From DATJFQ01 sp035495555 (GTDB taxonomy: Bacteria; Acidobacteriota; Vicinamibacteria; Vicinamibacterales; 2-12-FULL-66-21), in NCBI GenBank assembly GCA_035495555.1, contig DATJFQ010000043.1:101415-165414 (forward strand): 64,000 bases of DNA. Direction: 5' to 3'. The position numbers and the translations under genes were made by a program. Positions 52,842 through 60,823 of the stretch are shown here, in pieces (position 1 is the stretch's first letter; each line of letters starts with the position of its first letter). Under the pieces are notes generated by a model. It did not search any database. It was not told the origin of the DNA and saw nothing but the letters and a program-made list of their open reading frames with translations.

Positions 52842-52877
52842 GCACTTTCGTGAATTCTCACGAATTCACGAAAGTGC
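52842..52877. terminator. Perfect 15-bp stem hairpin after mtgA
   Basis: GCACTTTCGTGAATT and its exact complement are separated by a 6-nt loop CTCACG. It lies 107 bp after the mtgA stop on the minus strand and before the metallopeptidase gene. No T-run of the classic type follows, so it may be a processing or Rho-linked structure. The neighbouring 52880-52970 has CAACTACC / GGCAACT words of the border type. Confidence 0.5.
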
Positions 52878-52983
52878 AACTACCAATTACACAACTGCAA
52901 ACTACTCAAGGCGTCAATCTCAACTCCCGATTCCCAACTCCCAATTTCCAGTTGGCAACTCCGCGTTCCGCGCGCCGCACCCG

Positions 52984-53841
52984 CTATCCTCCTCCCGGCT
53001 TCTTCGGCGGTTTCTCCGGCGGGAGCGACGAGCCGGGGAGTATCAATGGCGCGGCGGGTAATTGCGGAATCGGCTCGAGGGGAGAGGCAGGTGCCACCTC
53101 TGGCTGCGCCGCGATCACGGGCGGCGGCGTGACGGCGCCCATGCGGCCCATGATCATTTGCTGGCGCCTGCGAAGGCGGGCGGTCGGATGACCAGGATCA
53201 AAAACGTGCGGGTTCGCAATCGCCGCCGCGAGGAGCGCGGATTCTGCGGGCGACAGCTCGGCCGCAGGTTTGTGGAAGTAGTGACGCGCCGCCGCTTCCG
53301 CACCCCAGACGCCGTCACCCCACTCGATGACGTTCAGATAGAGCTCGAGAATGCGCTGCTTCGTCAGCTCCGCCTCGAGCCGCCGGGTGATGAGCAGCTC
53401 GCGCAGCTTGCGCATGGGATTCTTGGACGGGGACAGATACAGGTTTTTCGCGAGCTGCTGAGTGATCGTGCTCGCGCCGCGCGCAAATTCGAGGCGTTCG
53501 AGGTTCTCCTCCATCGCCTCCCTGAGTTGCGCGTAATCGATCCCTTCGTGCCGCCAGAACGCACTGTCCTCCGTCACGATGACCGCGCGCTTCAGGTTCG
53601 ACGAAATGCGCGAATAGGGCACCCACCGGCGATCCTGGACGACTGGCTCGCCGCGCGCGTGCGCTTCGCGCGCGCGCAGTTGCATGAAAGCCGTCGTTGC
53701 GGGGTTCGCAGTGCGCAGGGTGCGCACGTCGGGAAGCGTGAGGTAGATGTAAGCGACGTACGCGAACGCGGCCGCGAGGACGGCCATCGTCACGCGGCCC
53801 GCACGTTTCAGGCCTCGCGCCTTGACCCGGCGCACTTTCAC
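52984..53841 (-). CDS. mtgA: Monofunctional peptidoglycan glycosyltransferase
   Basis: 285 residues with one N-terminal membrane helix (about 17-37). GT51 motifs: VIVTEDSAFWRHEGIDYAQL, GASTITQQLAKNLYLSPSKNPMRKLRELLITRRLEAELTKQRILELYLNVIEWGDGVWG and AAARHYFHKPAAELSPAESALLAAAIANP. It polymerises lipid II without a transpeptidase domain. A Pro-rich tail (PPEKPPKKPGGG) is extra. The start overlaps the aminotransferase stop by 4 bp. Confidence 0.95.
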   Translation of the reverse strand: MKVRRVKARGLKRAGRVTMAVLAAAFAYVAYIYLTLPDVRTLRTANPATTAFMQLRAREAHARGEPVVQDRRWVPYSRISSNLKRAVIVTEDSAFWRHEGIDYAQLREAMEENLERLEFARGASTITQQLAKNLYLSPSKNPMRKLRELLITRRLEAELTKQRILELYLNVIEWGDGVWGAEAAARHYFHKPAAELSPAESALLAAAIANPHVFDPGHPTARLRRRQQMIMGRMGAVTPPPVIAAQPEVAPASPLEPIPQLPAAPLILPGSSLPPEKPPKKPGGG

Positions 53842-54938
53842 GCGGGGCGTAGCACGCTCCTGTAGGCATCGAGCAGGCGCTCGACGTTTTCGGCCGTCGA
53901 GCCCGAGCCCATCAGGCCCACCCGCCAGATCTTCCCGGCGAGCGGTCCGAGGCCCGCACCGATCTCGATGGCGCGCTCGTCGAGAAAGCGGCGCCGAACG
54001 GCCGCCTCATCTACACCGTCGGGAACACGGACCGCGTTCAACGACCAGAGGCGATCGGTTGGCGGCGGCAGCAGATCGAGGCCGAGATCCGAGAGGCCGG
54101 CGACAAACTGTTCATGATGCCGGCGATGGCGATCCCATCTCGGCTGCAGGCCTTCCTCGAACACGACATCGAGCGCCTCCGACAGCGCGCAAACCAGAGG
54201 CGATGAAATGGTGTGGTGATACTTGCGGTCGATCCAGTACGCCTTCAACAGCCCCAGATCGAAGTAAAACGTCGCCGCCGGCCCGCGCTCACCGCAGCGC
54301 TCCTGCGCGCGCGCGGAGAATACGATCGGTGCAAGACCCGAGGGCGCCCCAAGACCCTTCTGCGTGCAGCTGTAGCACACGTCGCAGTTCCACTCGGCGG
54401 TCTGCACGGGGTGGGCGCCGAGCGAGGTCACCGCGTCGACGATCGTCAACGCTCCGTGACGCGCGGCAACGGCACACAACGCGCCGGCCGGATTCAGTAC
54501 GCCCGTCGACGTCTCCGCGTGCACGAGCGCGACCACGTCGGCCCCGTTCTCGCGCAGGGATCGGTCGAGCGCGTCCGGATCGGCCGCCCGGCCCCACTCA
54601 CGTTCGATACGCGTGACGGTTGCGCCGTACCGCGCGAGCATCCGCGCGAGCCGATCGCCGAAGTAGCCGTTGACGACCACCGTTGCGCGCGTTCCGGCTC
54701 GTGTGAGGTTCGCCACCGCGGTTTCCATCCCCGCGGTCCCGGTTCCCGACACCGCAAACGCGAACGCATCGTCTCGCGCGGCGAAGAGGTCGCGCAACTG
54801 CGCGCGGATACGATCGAGAATGGTCACCAGGACCGGATCGAGGTGACTCAGGATCGGCGCGCCCATTGCGCGCTGCACACGCGGTGAGACCGGGCTGGGG
54901 CCAGGCCCCAGCAACAGACGCTCGACAGTAGGAACCAT
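53838..54938 (-). CDS. Class V aminotransferase, alanine-glyoxylate/serine type
   Basis: 366 residues. LLLGPGPSPVSPRVQRAMGAPILSHLDP is the family start; Lys194 in SCTQKGLGAPSGLAPI should bind pyridoxal phosphate; the aspartate is in LTIVDAVTSLGAHPV; YHHTISSPLVCALSEAL and WRVGLMGSGSTAENV complete the fold. Such enzymes convert glyoxylate to glycine or use serine. The aldolase gene 2 bp upstream looks like 4-hydroxy-2-oxoglutarate aldolase, which makes glyoxylate, so the AGT function is favoured. Confidence 0.92.
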   Translation of the reverse strand: MVPTVERLLLGPGPSPVSPRVQRAMGAPILSHLDPVLVTILDRIRAQLRDLFAARDDAFAFAVSGTGTAGMETAVANLTRAGTRATVVVNGYFGDRLARMLARYGATVTRIEREWGRAADPDALDRSLRENGADVVALVHAETSTGVLNPAGALCAVAARHGALTIVDAVTSLGAHPVQTAEWNCDVCYSCTQKGLGAPSGLAPIVFSARAQERCGERGPAATFYFDLGLLKAYWIDRKYHHTISSPLVCALSEALDVVFEEGLQPRWDRHRRHHEQFVAGLSDLGLDLLPPPTDRLWSLNAVRVPDGVDEAAVRRRFLDERAIEIGAGLGPLAGKIWRVGLMGSGSTAENVERLLDAYRSVLRPA

Positions 54939-54940
54939 GC

Positions 54941-55822
54941 CTAGTCCTGAACGGATTGGAGCAGTTGGCGGATCTGTTCGACACCCTCTGAAGAGACAGC
55001 CGGAAGCGGCCGCCGTGTGTCGCCGCCCACGTACCCGACGAGTTCCATCGCAGCCTTCAGGCCGGCAATGCCGTAGCCGCTCGTCACGGCACGCGCGAGC
55101 GGATTCAACCGCTGCTGCAGCCGAAGCGCCTCATCATGGCGTCCATCCCGAGTACACGCGAGCACGTGCAGACACACCGCAGGCGCGACGCATGCGACCG
55201 CAAGGATGGCGCCGCGTGCGCCCGCGCAGAGCGCGGGATACAGCCCCGGAGCGGAGCCAGCGAGAATCGTGAAGGACTCGGGCACCGCGGCAGCGACATC
55301 GGCGAATTGTCCGCCGTCCGTGCTCGTCTCTTTCATTCCGATCACGTTCGGGTGTCGAGCGAGGGTTCCAATCAGCGCGGGATGGAGCGCCGTGCCGAAA
55401 AAGGCCGGATAGTTGTAGAGGAGCACGGGTGCTGGACTCTCGTCCGCGATCGTCCTGTAGTGCTGCTCGAGCGCACCGGCGCCGATGCTGCTGCGATAGA
55501 GCGACGGCGGCCGCACGAGCACGGCGTCGGCACCAAGCGCCGAGGCTCTGCGCGCAGCCGCCACCGTCGCCGCTGTCGATTCGCGTCCGACCCCGGCGAT
55601 GAGCACGCGATCGCGCGGCACGCTCTCGCGCGCCGCTGCAACGACCCGATCGCTCTCGTCCTCGTCGAGAAGCGCGGCCTCGCCGTTCGTACCGAGCGCG
55701 ACGATGCCGCCGAGGCCGGCATCAATCCATTGCCTGATGTTCGACTTGATCGCGTTCTCGTCGACCGCGCCGTCGGGCGTAAACGGCGTCGGCATCGGAG
55801 GGAACACTGTAGAGAGGAGCAT
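54941..55822 (-). CDS. DapA-family aldolase resembling 4-hydroxy-2-oxoglutarate aldolase
   Basis: 293 residues of the DHDPS/NAL superfamily. GTNGEAALL is the glycine loop, Tyr136 is in LLYNYP and Lys164 is the Schiff base in IGMKETSTDG. Segments such as LIAGVGRESTAATVAAA, ALEQHYRTIADESPAPVLLY, FTILAGSAPGLYPAL and AVTSGYGIAGLKAAMELVGYVGGDTRRPL read closer to human HOGA1 than to DapA. HOGA cleaves 4-hydroxy-2-oxoglutarate to pyruvate and glyoxylate in hydroxyproline breakdown. A true DapA role cannot be excluded but is less likely. Confidence 0.85.
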   Translation of the reverse strand: MLLSTVFPPMPTPFTPDGAVDENAIKSNIRQWIDAGLGGIVALGTNGEAALLDEDESDRVVAAARESVPRDRVLIAGVGRESTAATVAAARRASALGADAVLVRPPSLYRSSIGAGALEQHYRTIADESPAPVLLYNYPAFFGTALHPALIGTLARHPNVIGMKETSTDGGQFADVAAAVPESFTILAGSAPGLYPALCAGARGAILAVACVAPAVCLHVLACTRDGRHDEALRLQQRLNPLARAVTSGYGIAGLKAAMELVGYVGGDTRRPLPAVSSEGVEQIRQLLQSVQD

Positions 55823-55955
55823 CGTTTGCGAGAGTACAACAAAACGATGCAGCGGTTAACTGCACAACTCCCAGTTTCGCAACGGCAGGACGCCTCGTCG
55901 TTCGAGCTGGTGGACCGTGAGCGCCTGTTGGAGCGGCGACCGTCGCGCGGCCGAT
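55823..55955. other. Intergenic region upstream of the aldolase
   Basis: 133 bp with AACTGCACAACTCCCAGTTTCGCAAC words of the border type. No clear promoter. Confidence 0.4.
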
Positions 55956-56615
55956 TCAATGAACCTTGAAACCGCTCGCGATGCGCAAGGCGCGCCAGTC
56001 TTCGTCCAGGATCGTCCAGAGCGCCTGATCGAGATACTCACCGTTGCGCAGCAGCGACTTTCGCAGGATGCCCTCGGGGACGGCGCCGATCTTCCGCAAC
56101 GCGCCGATGCCGCGGCCGTTCAACACGGCGGCGCGCGCCTCGAGCCGGTGGACGTCGACGACGTCAAACGCGAAGTCTGCAACGAGGCGCGCGGCGTCAG
56201 TAAACAGGCCCGTACCCCAGAACGCCGACGCCAGCGCGAATCCCCACTCCGCCGTGGCAAACCCCGGTTGAAGCTGACGAACCTGGAAGATGCCGACCGG
56301 CGCGTCCATCCCATGCGGAATCACGGCAAAGCAGACGTGCGTTCCTTGCGCGCGCTCGCGCAGGCTCCAGTCGATGAACCGTTCGAATCCCTGTACCGTG
56401 ACAGGCGCCGGGGAGATAAATCGCATCACCTCTTCCGATGAGAGCATCGCAAGCAGCGCTGGCGCGTCTGACGGGCGCAGCTCGCGGAGCGTCGCCATCG
56501 CTCCGGTCAACGCCGGCAGTCCGTCACGCCAGTCGGTCGGCGCCGGCGCAATCGGGCGCTCCGCGATCACGGCTGGTCGCACGAGACGACGAGGAGGAAG
56601 CGAAATATTCTCCAT
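55956..56615 (-). CDS. GNAT acetyltransferase (RimJ/RimL type)
   Basis: 219 residues. After an N-terminal Arg/Pro-rich part, the GNAT fold starts ATLRELRPSDAPALLAMLSSEEVMRFISPAPVTVQGFERFIDW, with the acetyl-CoA binding region AEWGFALASAFWGTGLFTDAARLVADFAFDVVDVHRLEARAAVLNGRGIGALRKIGAVPEGILRKSL. The first base of its ATG is shared with the protease stop (TAATG), so translation is coupled to the S8 protease gene. Its substrate may be an N-terminal amine or a peptide; a role in modifying the protease or its products is speculation. Confidence 0.9.
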   Translation of the reverse strand: MENISLPPRRLVRPAVIAERPIAPAPTDWRDGLPALTGAMATLRELRPSDAPALLAMLSSEEVMRFISPAPVTVQGFERFIDWSLRERAQGTHVCFAVIPHGMDAPVGIFQVRQLQPGFATAEWGFALASAFWGTGLFTDAARLVADFAFDVVDVHRLEARAAVLNGRGIGALRKIGAVPEGILRKSLLRNGEYLDQALWTILDEDWRALRIASGFKVH

Positions 56616-58582
56616 TAGAAGCTGCCTCCAGCACCGGCAGACGCGGGGGTGGACGAGAAGAGCGAGTCGAAGCTGACGCCGTCGAAGACCGACGGACTGG
56701 ACGGGTCGTCGAACAACACCGCGGTTCCGTTCGCAGTTGTGGGCCACACGAGGTTTTCACCGGTGGCTGTTCCCCACACGATGTTGGTCCCCCAGACGAT
56801 ATTGGTCCCCCAGACGATGTTGGTCCCCCACACGATGTTGGTGCCCCAGACGATATTCGTACCCCACACGATGTTCTCTGGCTGCAGCCGGGTGCCCCAG
56901 ACGATGTTGGTCCCCCACACGATGTTCGTGCCCCAGACGATGTTCGTGCCCCACACGATGTTGTGGCAGTCGGCACCTCCGCAGGCAGTGCCCCACACGA
57001 TGTTTGTGCCCCACACGATGTTGGTGCCCCAAACGATGTTGGTGCCCCACACGATGTTGGTCCCCCACACGATGTTGGACGACCACGCATTGCCCGCGGG
57101 ATTGATGACGCCGCCGGTGACGCGATGATTGCCCCACAGGATCGTGTGGCTCCAGACTTTCTCCGACGGATAGACGCGGTTGGACTGTGCGCCCGCATAA
57201 AACTGCGCGAGCTGCACGGCGCCTTGCGTGTTCAGGAACCCGGCGCCTTCGGTGAGCGGGTCGTAGCCGTAGTCCTGCGCCGTGTATTCGATGATGGCCT
57301 TCACGAGATTCGGTGTGAGCTGCGGGTTGGCCTGCAGCATGAGCGCTGCCGTGCCCGCAACCATCGGTGCCGCCATGCTCGTACCCGAGAGGCTCATGTA
57401 CGCGGGGAACGGTGTATCAACCGTGCCCGCGAGAAGATACTGTGGATGTGCGCTGGCGAGCGTGCTGCCCTGAACCGACAGCGACGCGATCCCCGTACCC
57501 GGCGCGACGACATCCGGTTTGGCGGCGAAGTCGACGGCGGTCGGCCCGCGCGAGCTGTACTCCGCCATCGCGTCATCGGTGCGCGTGACGGTGCCCTGAT
57601 CGCTGTTCGCGCCGACGGTCAGCACCCACGGCGCGTTCCCGGGTGCCGTGATCCCGCCATACAGCGGACCACCGTGCGAGTTCTTGCCGAAGTTCCCGGC
57701 CGATGCGACGACAACGATCCCTGCGTCGACGGCGCGCTTGGCGGCGAGCGTCAGCGGATCCGTCCAGTACGATTCAGTAATGCCGGCGCCGACCGACAGG
57801 TTGATGACCCGGATGTTGTAGGCGGTGCGGTTCGTGACGGCCCAGTCGAAGGCGGCGATCACGTCGCTGACGTAGCCGGCGCCGTTTTGATCGAGCACTT
57901 TCAGAGACACGAGATGCGCGGCCGGCGCCACCCCCGCACGGGCACCACCCGTGTCGAAGCCGTTGCCCGCCACGATTCCCGCGACGTGGGTCCCATGTCC
58001 GAAGTCGTCATAGGGCATCGCCTGGCCGTTGACGAAGTCGACGAAACCCACGACCCGCTGGCCGGCGTTCGTGCGAACGCGGCTGTCGCCGCCGGTGTAG
58101 CTGAGGTCGTCGTGCCACGACGTGATGCCCGAATCGATGATGGCCACCCCGACCCCGGCTCCATCCAACCCCATCGTCTGCTGGACGGCGCGGGCGCCAA
58201 TGGCCACGGCCGCGCGGTTGAGATCCGCGCCAACCGGACGATCGAGGTGGACGCTCTCGACGGCGTTGGACGCCGTGAGTGCGTGAAGCTGATTGTCAGG
58301 AACCTGGAGGACCTGCCCGTTGAGCAGCGGGAGCTGACGCCCGAAGCGACCATGCGCGCGGAGGAGGTCGGCAGTGGCATCCGCGCCCGGCTTCATGACC
58401 ACGATCACCCGCGAGAGCGTCGATGCGCCTTTCTGCGCGCGTTCGTTCAGCGCATGATCCAGCTTCGGATCATCGCCCTGCGCCGCGGCGGTGGCTGCGA
58501 CCATCGAACACAGGAGCGCGGCCGCTCCGCCCACGAAAGATCTTCGCCAGCCAATCACGATCTTTCCCCTTCCGTCCCGCAT
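56615..58582 (-). CDS. Subtilisin-like S8 protease with NIVWGT repeat region
   Basis: 655 residues with a signal peptide (about 1-35), an I9-like propeptide (about 55-115) and the S8 domain with Asp150 (AIIDSGI), His196 (GHGTHVAG) and Ser402 (GTSMAAP). From about residue 475 the protein carries HTILWGN and then 15 NIVWGT units in three blocks of 5, 4 and 6, split by ACGGADCH and RLQPE, and one NLVWPT. It is expected to be exported. The gene is followed by a coupled acetyltransferase; the peptide importer lies upstream on the same strand. Confidence 0.95.
   Translation of the reverse strand: MRDGRGKIVIGWRRSFVGGAAALLCSMVAATAAAQGDDPKLDHALNERAQKGASTLSRVIVVMKPGADATADLLRAHGRFGRQLPLLNGQVLQVPDNQLHALTASNAVESVHLDRPVGADLNRAAVAIGARAVQQTMGLDGAGVGVAIIDSGITSWHDDLSYTGGDSRVRTNAGQRVVGFVDFVNGQAMPYDDFGHGTHVAGIVAGNGFDTGGARAGVAPAAHLVSLKVLDQNGAGYVSDVIAAFDWAVTNRTAYNIRVINLSVGAGITESYWTDPLTLAAKRAVDAGIVVVASAGNFGKNSHGGPLYGGITAPGNAPWVLTVGANSDQGTVTRTDDAMAEYSSRGPTAVDFAAKPDVVAPGTGIASLSVQGSTLASAHPQYLLAGTVDTPFPAYMSLSGTSMAAPMVAGTAALMLQANPQLTPNLVKAIIEYTAQDYGYDPLTEGAGFLNTQGAVQLAQFYAGAQSNRVYPSEKVWSHTILWGNHRVTGGVINPAGNAWSSNIVWGTNIVWGTNIVWGTNIVWGTNIVWGTACGGADCHNIVWGTNIVWGTNIVWGTNIVWGTRLQPENIVWGTNIVWGTNIVWGTNIVWGTNIVWGTNIVWGTATGENLVWPTTANGTAVLFDDPSSPSVFDGVSFDSLFSSTPASAGAGGSF
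56768..57076. repeat. 18-bp tandem repeat coding for NIVWGT
   Basis: Fifteen 18-bp units in the S8 protease gene; codon use is nearly the same in all, with a few third-position changes (GTC/GTG, ACG/ACC, ATA/ATG). Two short spacers break the array. The pattern shows recent unit amplification under strong protein-level constraint. Confidence 0.95.
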
Positions 58583-58924
58583 TGCCGAGTGCTGTGGATG
58601 CGTCGCCGCGGACTCCGGGCGACGTCATCCAATAGGCAACGGCCGGGCCACGACGGCTGGGGTGGCGCTCTCGTCCTCTAACTGCCGTCGTTTTAGATAC
58701 TTAGCTCGTGCAGTCGGGTCGAAGTGGCTTCGAAGCGCACACGTGTGCGTGCTCCGTCCTGGCACACCGCACACCCGAAAGGAAGGAGTGAACAGCCGCT
58801 AAACGGGTACTTTGGCTGGAGTTACGGGGAAGTGTCTCACAACGTCACACGCGTGCCGGAGTGGAACATCTGGTATTTCGTGTAAATACTTGTTAGTCAA
58901 CTACTTACGATCTCGTGATCCCGA
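58583..58924. other. Intergenic region between the S8 protease and the peptide permease
   Basis: 342 bp without a gene. On the minus strand TTGACT (about 58904-58899) resembles a -35 box with no good -10 at the right spacing. CGTGATC-CC-GATCACG, a perfect 16-bp palindrome, lies at 58912-58927 across the stop codon of the permease gene, with no T-run. It could be an operator or a weak terminator. Confidence 0.4.
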
Positions 58925-59854
58925 TCACGTTCGTTGTTTGGACCCGACGAACATCTGAAGGTAGAAGATCGTGAGCGCCATCCCCACGACCGGCGCGAGC
59001 AACCACGGCGCTTCGGCCGCCATCGAGCCGGCCCCGAGGTCCTCGACCATGGTTCCCCAGCTCGCCGCAGGAGGCGCAAATCCAAACCCCACAAGGGATA
59101 ACGCAGCTTCTGCCATGACGAACGCGGGCACGAGCACGGTCGCCTGGACGAGGAGGAAGCCGAAGGTCGAGGGGAGCAGGTGCCGCACGATCACGCGGGT
59201 CGGCGAGGCGCCCATGGCGTACGCGGCTTCTGCGTACTCACGCTGCCGTTCAATGTTGAGGATTCCGCGTACTCCACGCGCGGCGGCCGGCCAGCCGATA
59301 CCGCCGAACACGATGGTCAAGGTCGCAAACACCTGGCCCGTCGACAGCACCAGCGGCATCGATCCCCGAAGCACCAGGGCCACGTAGATGGACGGCAGCA
59401 CGAGGACGAACTCTGCGACACGCATCAGCAGCGCGTCCACGCGGCCGCCGGCGTAACCGGCGATCCCTCCGACGAAGGCTGCCAGCAGAAGCGCCAATGC
59501 GGTCGCGACGAAGGCGACGCCGAGCGACAGTCGCGCGCCTGCAAGCGTCCGCGAGAGCACGTCCCGGCCAAAGCCGTCGCTGCCGAGCAGGAACACCGGC
59601 TGATCGCCGCGAATCGGCAGCCGCCGCGTGCGGTCCTCCGCGTATCGGCGCTCGAGCGGATCGATCAGGCGCAGCGCGTACGCGAACGGCGCGTGCGGAG
59701 TCCAGCCCCTGTCGAACAGGTGGACGCGCATCGGCGGCGCGTAGGGATACTGCGGAAACTGGCGTGCGGGATCGTGCGGCGCGAGCAGCGGCGCAACGCC
59801 CACACAGACCGCCAGCAGGAGGAGCGCGAACGCCGAACGCGCGGCGGCGCTCAC
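58925..59854 (-). CDS. Peptide ABC transporter permease, OppC/DppC type
   Basis: 309 residues from GTG 59854, which overlaps the oppB-like gene by 4 bp (GTGA). The start APLLAPHDPARQFPQYPYAPPMRVHLFDRG and GSDGFGRDVLSRTLAGARLSLGVAFVAT are typical of OppC/DppC; the EAA loop is EYAEAAYAMGASPTRVIVRHLLPSTFGFLLVQATVLVPAFVMAEAALSLVGFG. It should be an inner membrane subunit. No ATPase gene for the importer is in the window after this gene. Confidence 0.9.
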   Translation of the reverse strand: MSAAARSAFALLLLAVCVGVAPLLAPHDPARQFPQYPYAPPMRVHLFDRGWTPHAPFAYALRLIDPLERRYAEDRTRRLPIRGDQPVFLLGSDGFGRDVLSRTLAGARLSLGVAFVATALALLLAAFVGGIAGYAGGRVDALLMRVAEFVLVLPSIYVALVLRGSMPLVLSTGQVFATLTIVFGGIGWPAAARGVRGILNIERQREYAEAAYAMGASPTRVIVRHLLPSTFGFLLVQATVLVPAFVMAEAALSLVGFGFAPPAASWGTMVEDLGAGSMAAEAPWLLAPVVGMALTIFYLQMFVGSKQRT

Positions 59855-60777
59855 GCGCGATGGGCCCCGACGCGGGGATCGAGGGCGGCGTGCGCGACGT
59901 CGGCGATCAACACGCCTGCCGCGAGAAAGGCGGCACCCGCCGCGGCGCACCCCGCCACGAGCGGCGCGTCGCGCGTCATCAACGCGTCTCGCATAAGGGA
60001 CGCGAGTCCCGGCCACGACGCGATCACTTCCACCACGAAGGATCCGCTGAACAGGGATCCGATCACGACTCCGTACACGCCGAGCACCGGCCCGAGCGAC
60101 GCGCGCCAGGCGTGCTGCCAGATGACGCGCCGGCGAGGAATGCCGCGCGCGGCCGCGGCCAGTACGTGCGGCGACCGCAGCGCATCTTCCATGGCGTCTT
60201 CCTGCAGCCGCTCGAGGACGGCCGCGAGCGGCAGCGCGAGCGAGAATGCCGGGACGATCAGATGACGGATCCCGCCGGCACCCGCGACGGGAAACCATCC
60301 GGTGCGGGCGGCGACGGTGACGAGCAGAAAAGCGGAGATGAGCGGCGGGAGCGCCAGCAGCAGCAGTGAAATCGACCGCAGCGTGCGTGCGCGCACGCCG
60401 CCGCTGCTCGCGGCCAGCACGCCGGCAGGAATGCCGAGCAGCGTCGCGATGACAAGCGATGTGAGCGCCAGCACGGCGGTGTTGCCCGCACGTTCGCGTA
60501 CGAGCCCTGTCACCGGCCTGTGGTACTCAAATGAATTTCCGAGATCCAGCGTGAGTGAACGCGCTAACCAGTGGCGATATCGCTCGCCGATCGGACGATC
60601 GAGGCGGAGCCGCTCACGCTCGGCTTTCACGACGGCCGGGTCACCCCCGACGGTCGCGGACGCGAAATCACCCGGCGCAATGTCGGCAAGCAGGAGTGCC
60701 GCCGACGAGACGACGAACACAAGGATGGCGGCGGCCGCCAGGCGGCGGACGAAGAAGCGCGGGGACACACCGGGCAC
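59851..60777 (-). CDS. Peptide ABC transporter permease, OppB/DppB type
   Basis: 308 residues. FFVRRLAAAAILVFVVSSAALLLADIAPGDF, RERLRLDRPIGERYRHWLARSLTLDLGNSF and the EAA-like RSPHVLAAAARGIPRRRVIWQHAWRASLGPVLGVYGVVIGSLFSGSFVVEVIASWPGL are family features. It starts 46 bp after the binding-protein gene and overlaps the oppC-like gene. Together they form the membrane core of a peptide importer. Confidence 0.9.
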   Translation of the reverse strand: MPGVSPRFFVRRLAAAAILVFVVSSAALLLADIAPGDFASATVGGDPAVVKAERERLRLDRPIGERYRHWLARSLTLDLGNSFEYHRPVTGLVRERAGNTAVLALTSLVIATLLGIPAGVLAASSGGVRARTLRSISLLLLALPPLISAFLLVTVAARTGWFPVAGAGGIRHLIVPAFSLALPLAAVLERLQEDAMEDALRSPHVLAAAARGIPRRRVIWQHAWRASLGPVLGVYGVVIGSLFSGSFVVEVIASWPGLASLMRDALMTRDAPLVAGCAAAGAAFLAAGVLIADVAHAALDPRVGAHRA

Positions 60778-60823
60778 CTCTGTCTTTTCGGCCGATTCGC
60801 GCCGCGCGGTTAGCGCCGGGCAC

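Noticed and set aside
56768..57076. CRISPR-like array
   Set aside because: Units are 18 bp without unique spacers and encode NIVWGT in frame.
56438..58681. 747-codon plus-strand ORF with repeated DVGPPHD words
   Set aside because: Antisense of the NIVWGT array; no signal peptide or domain.
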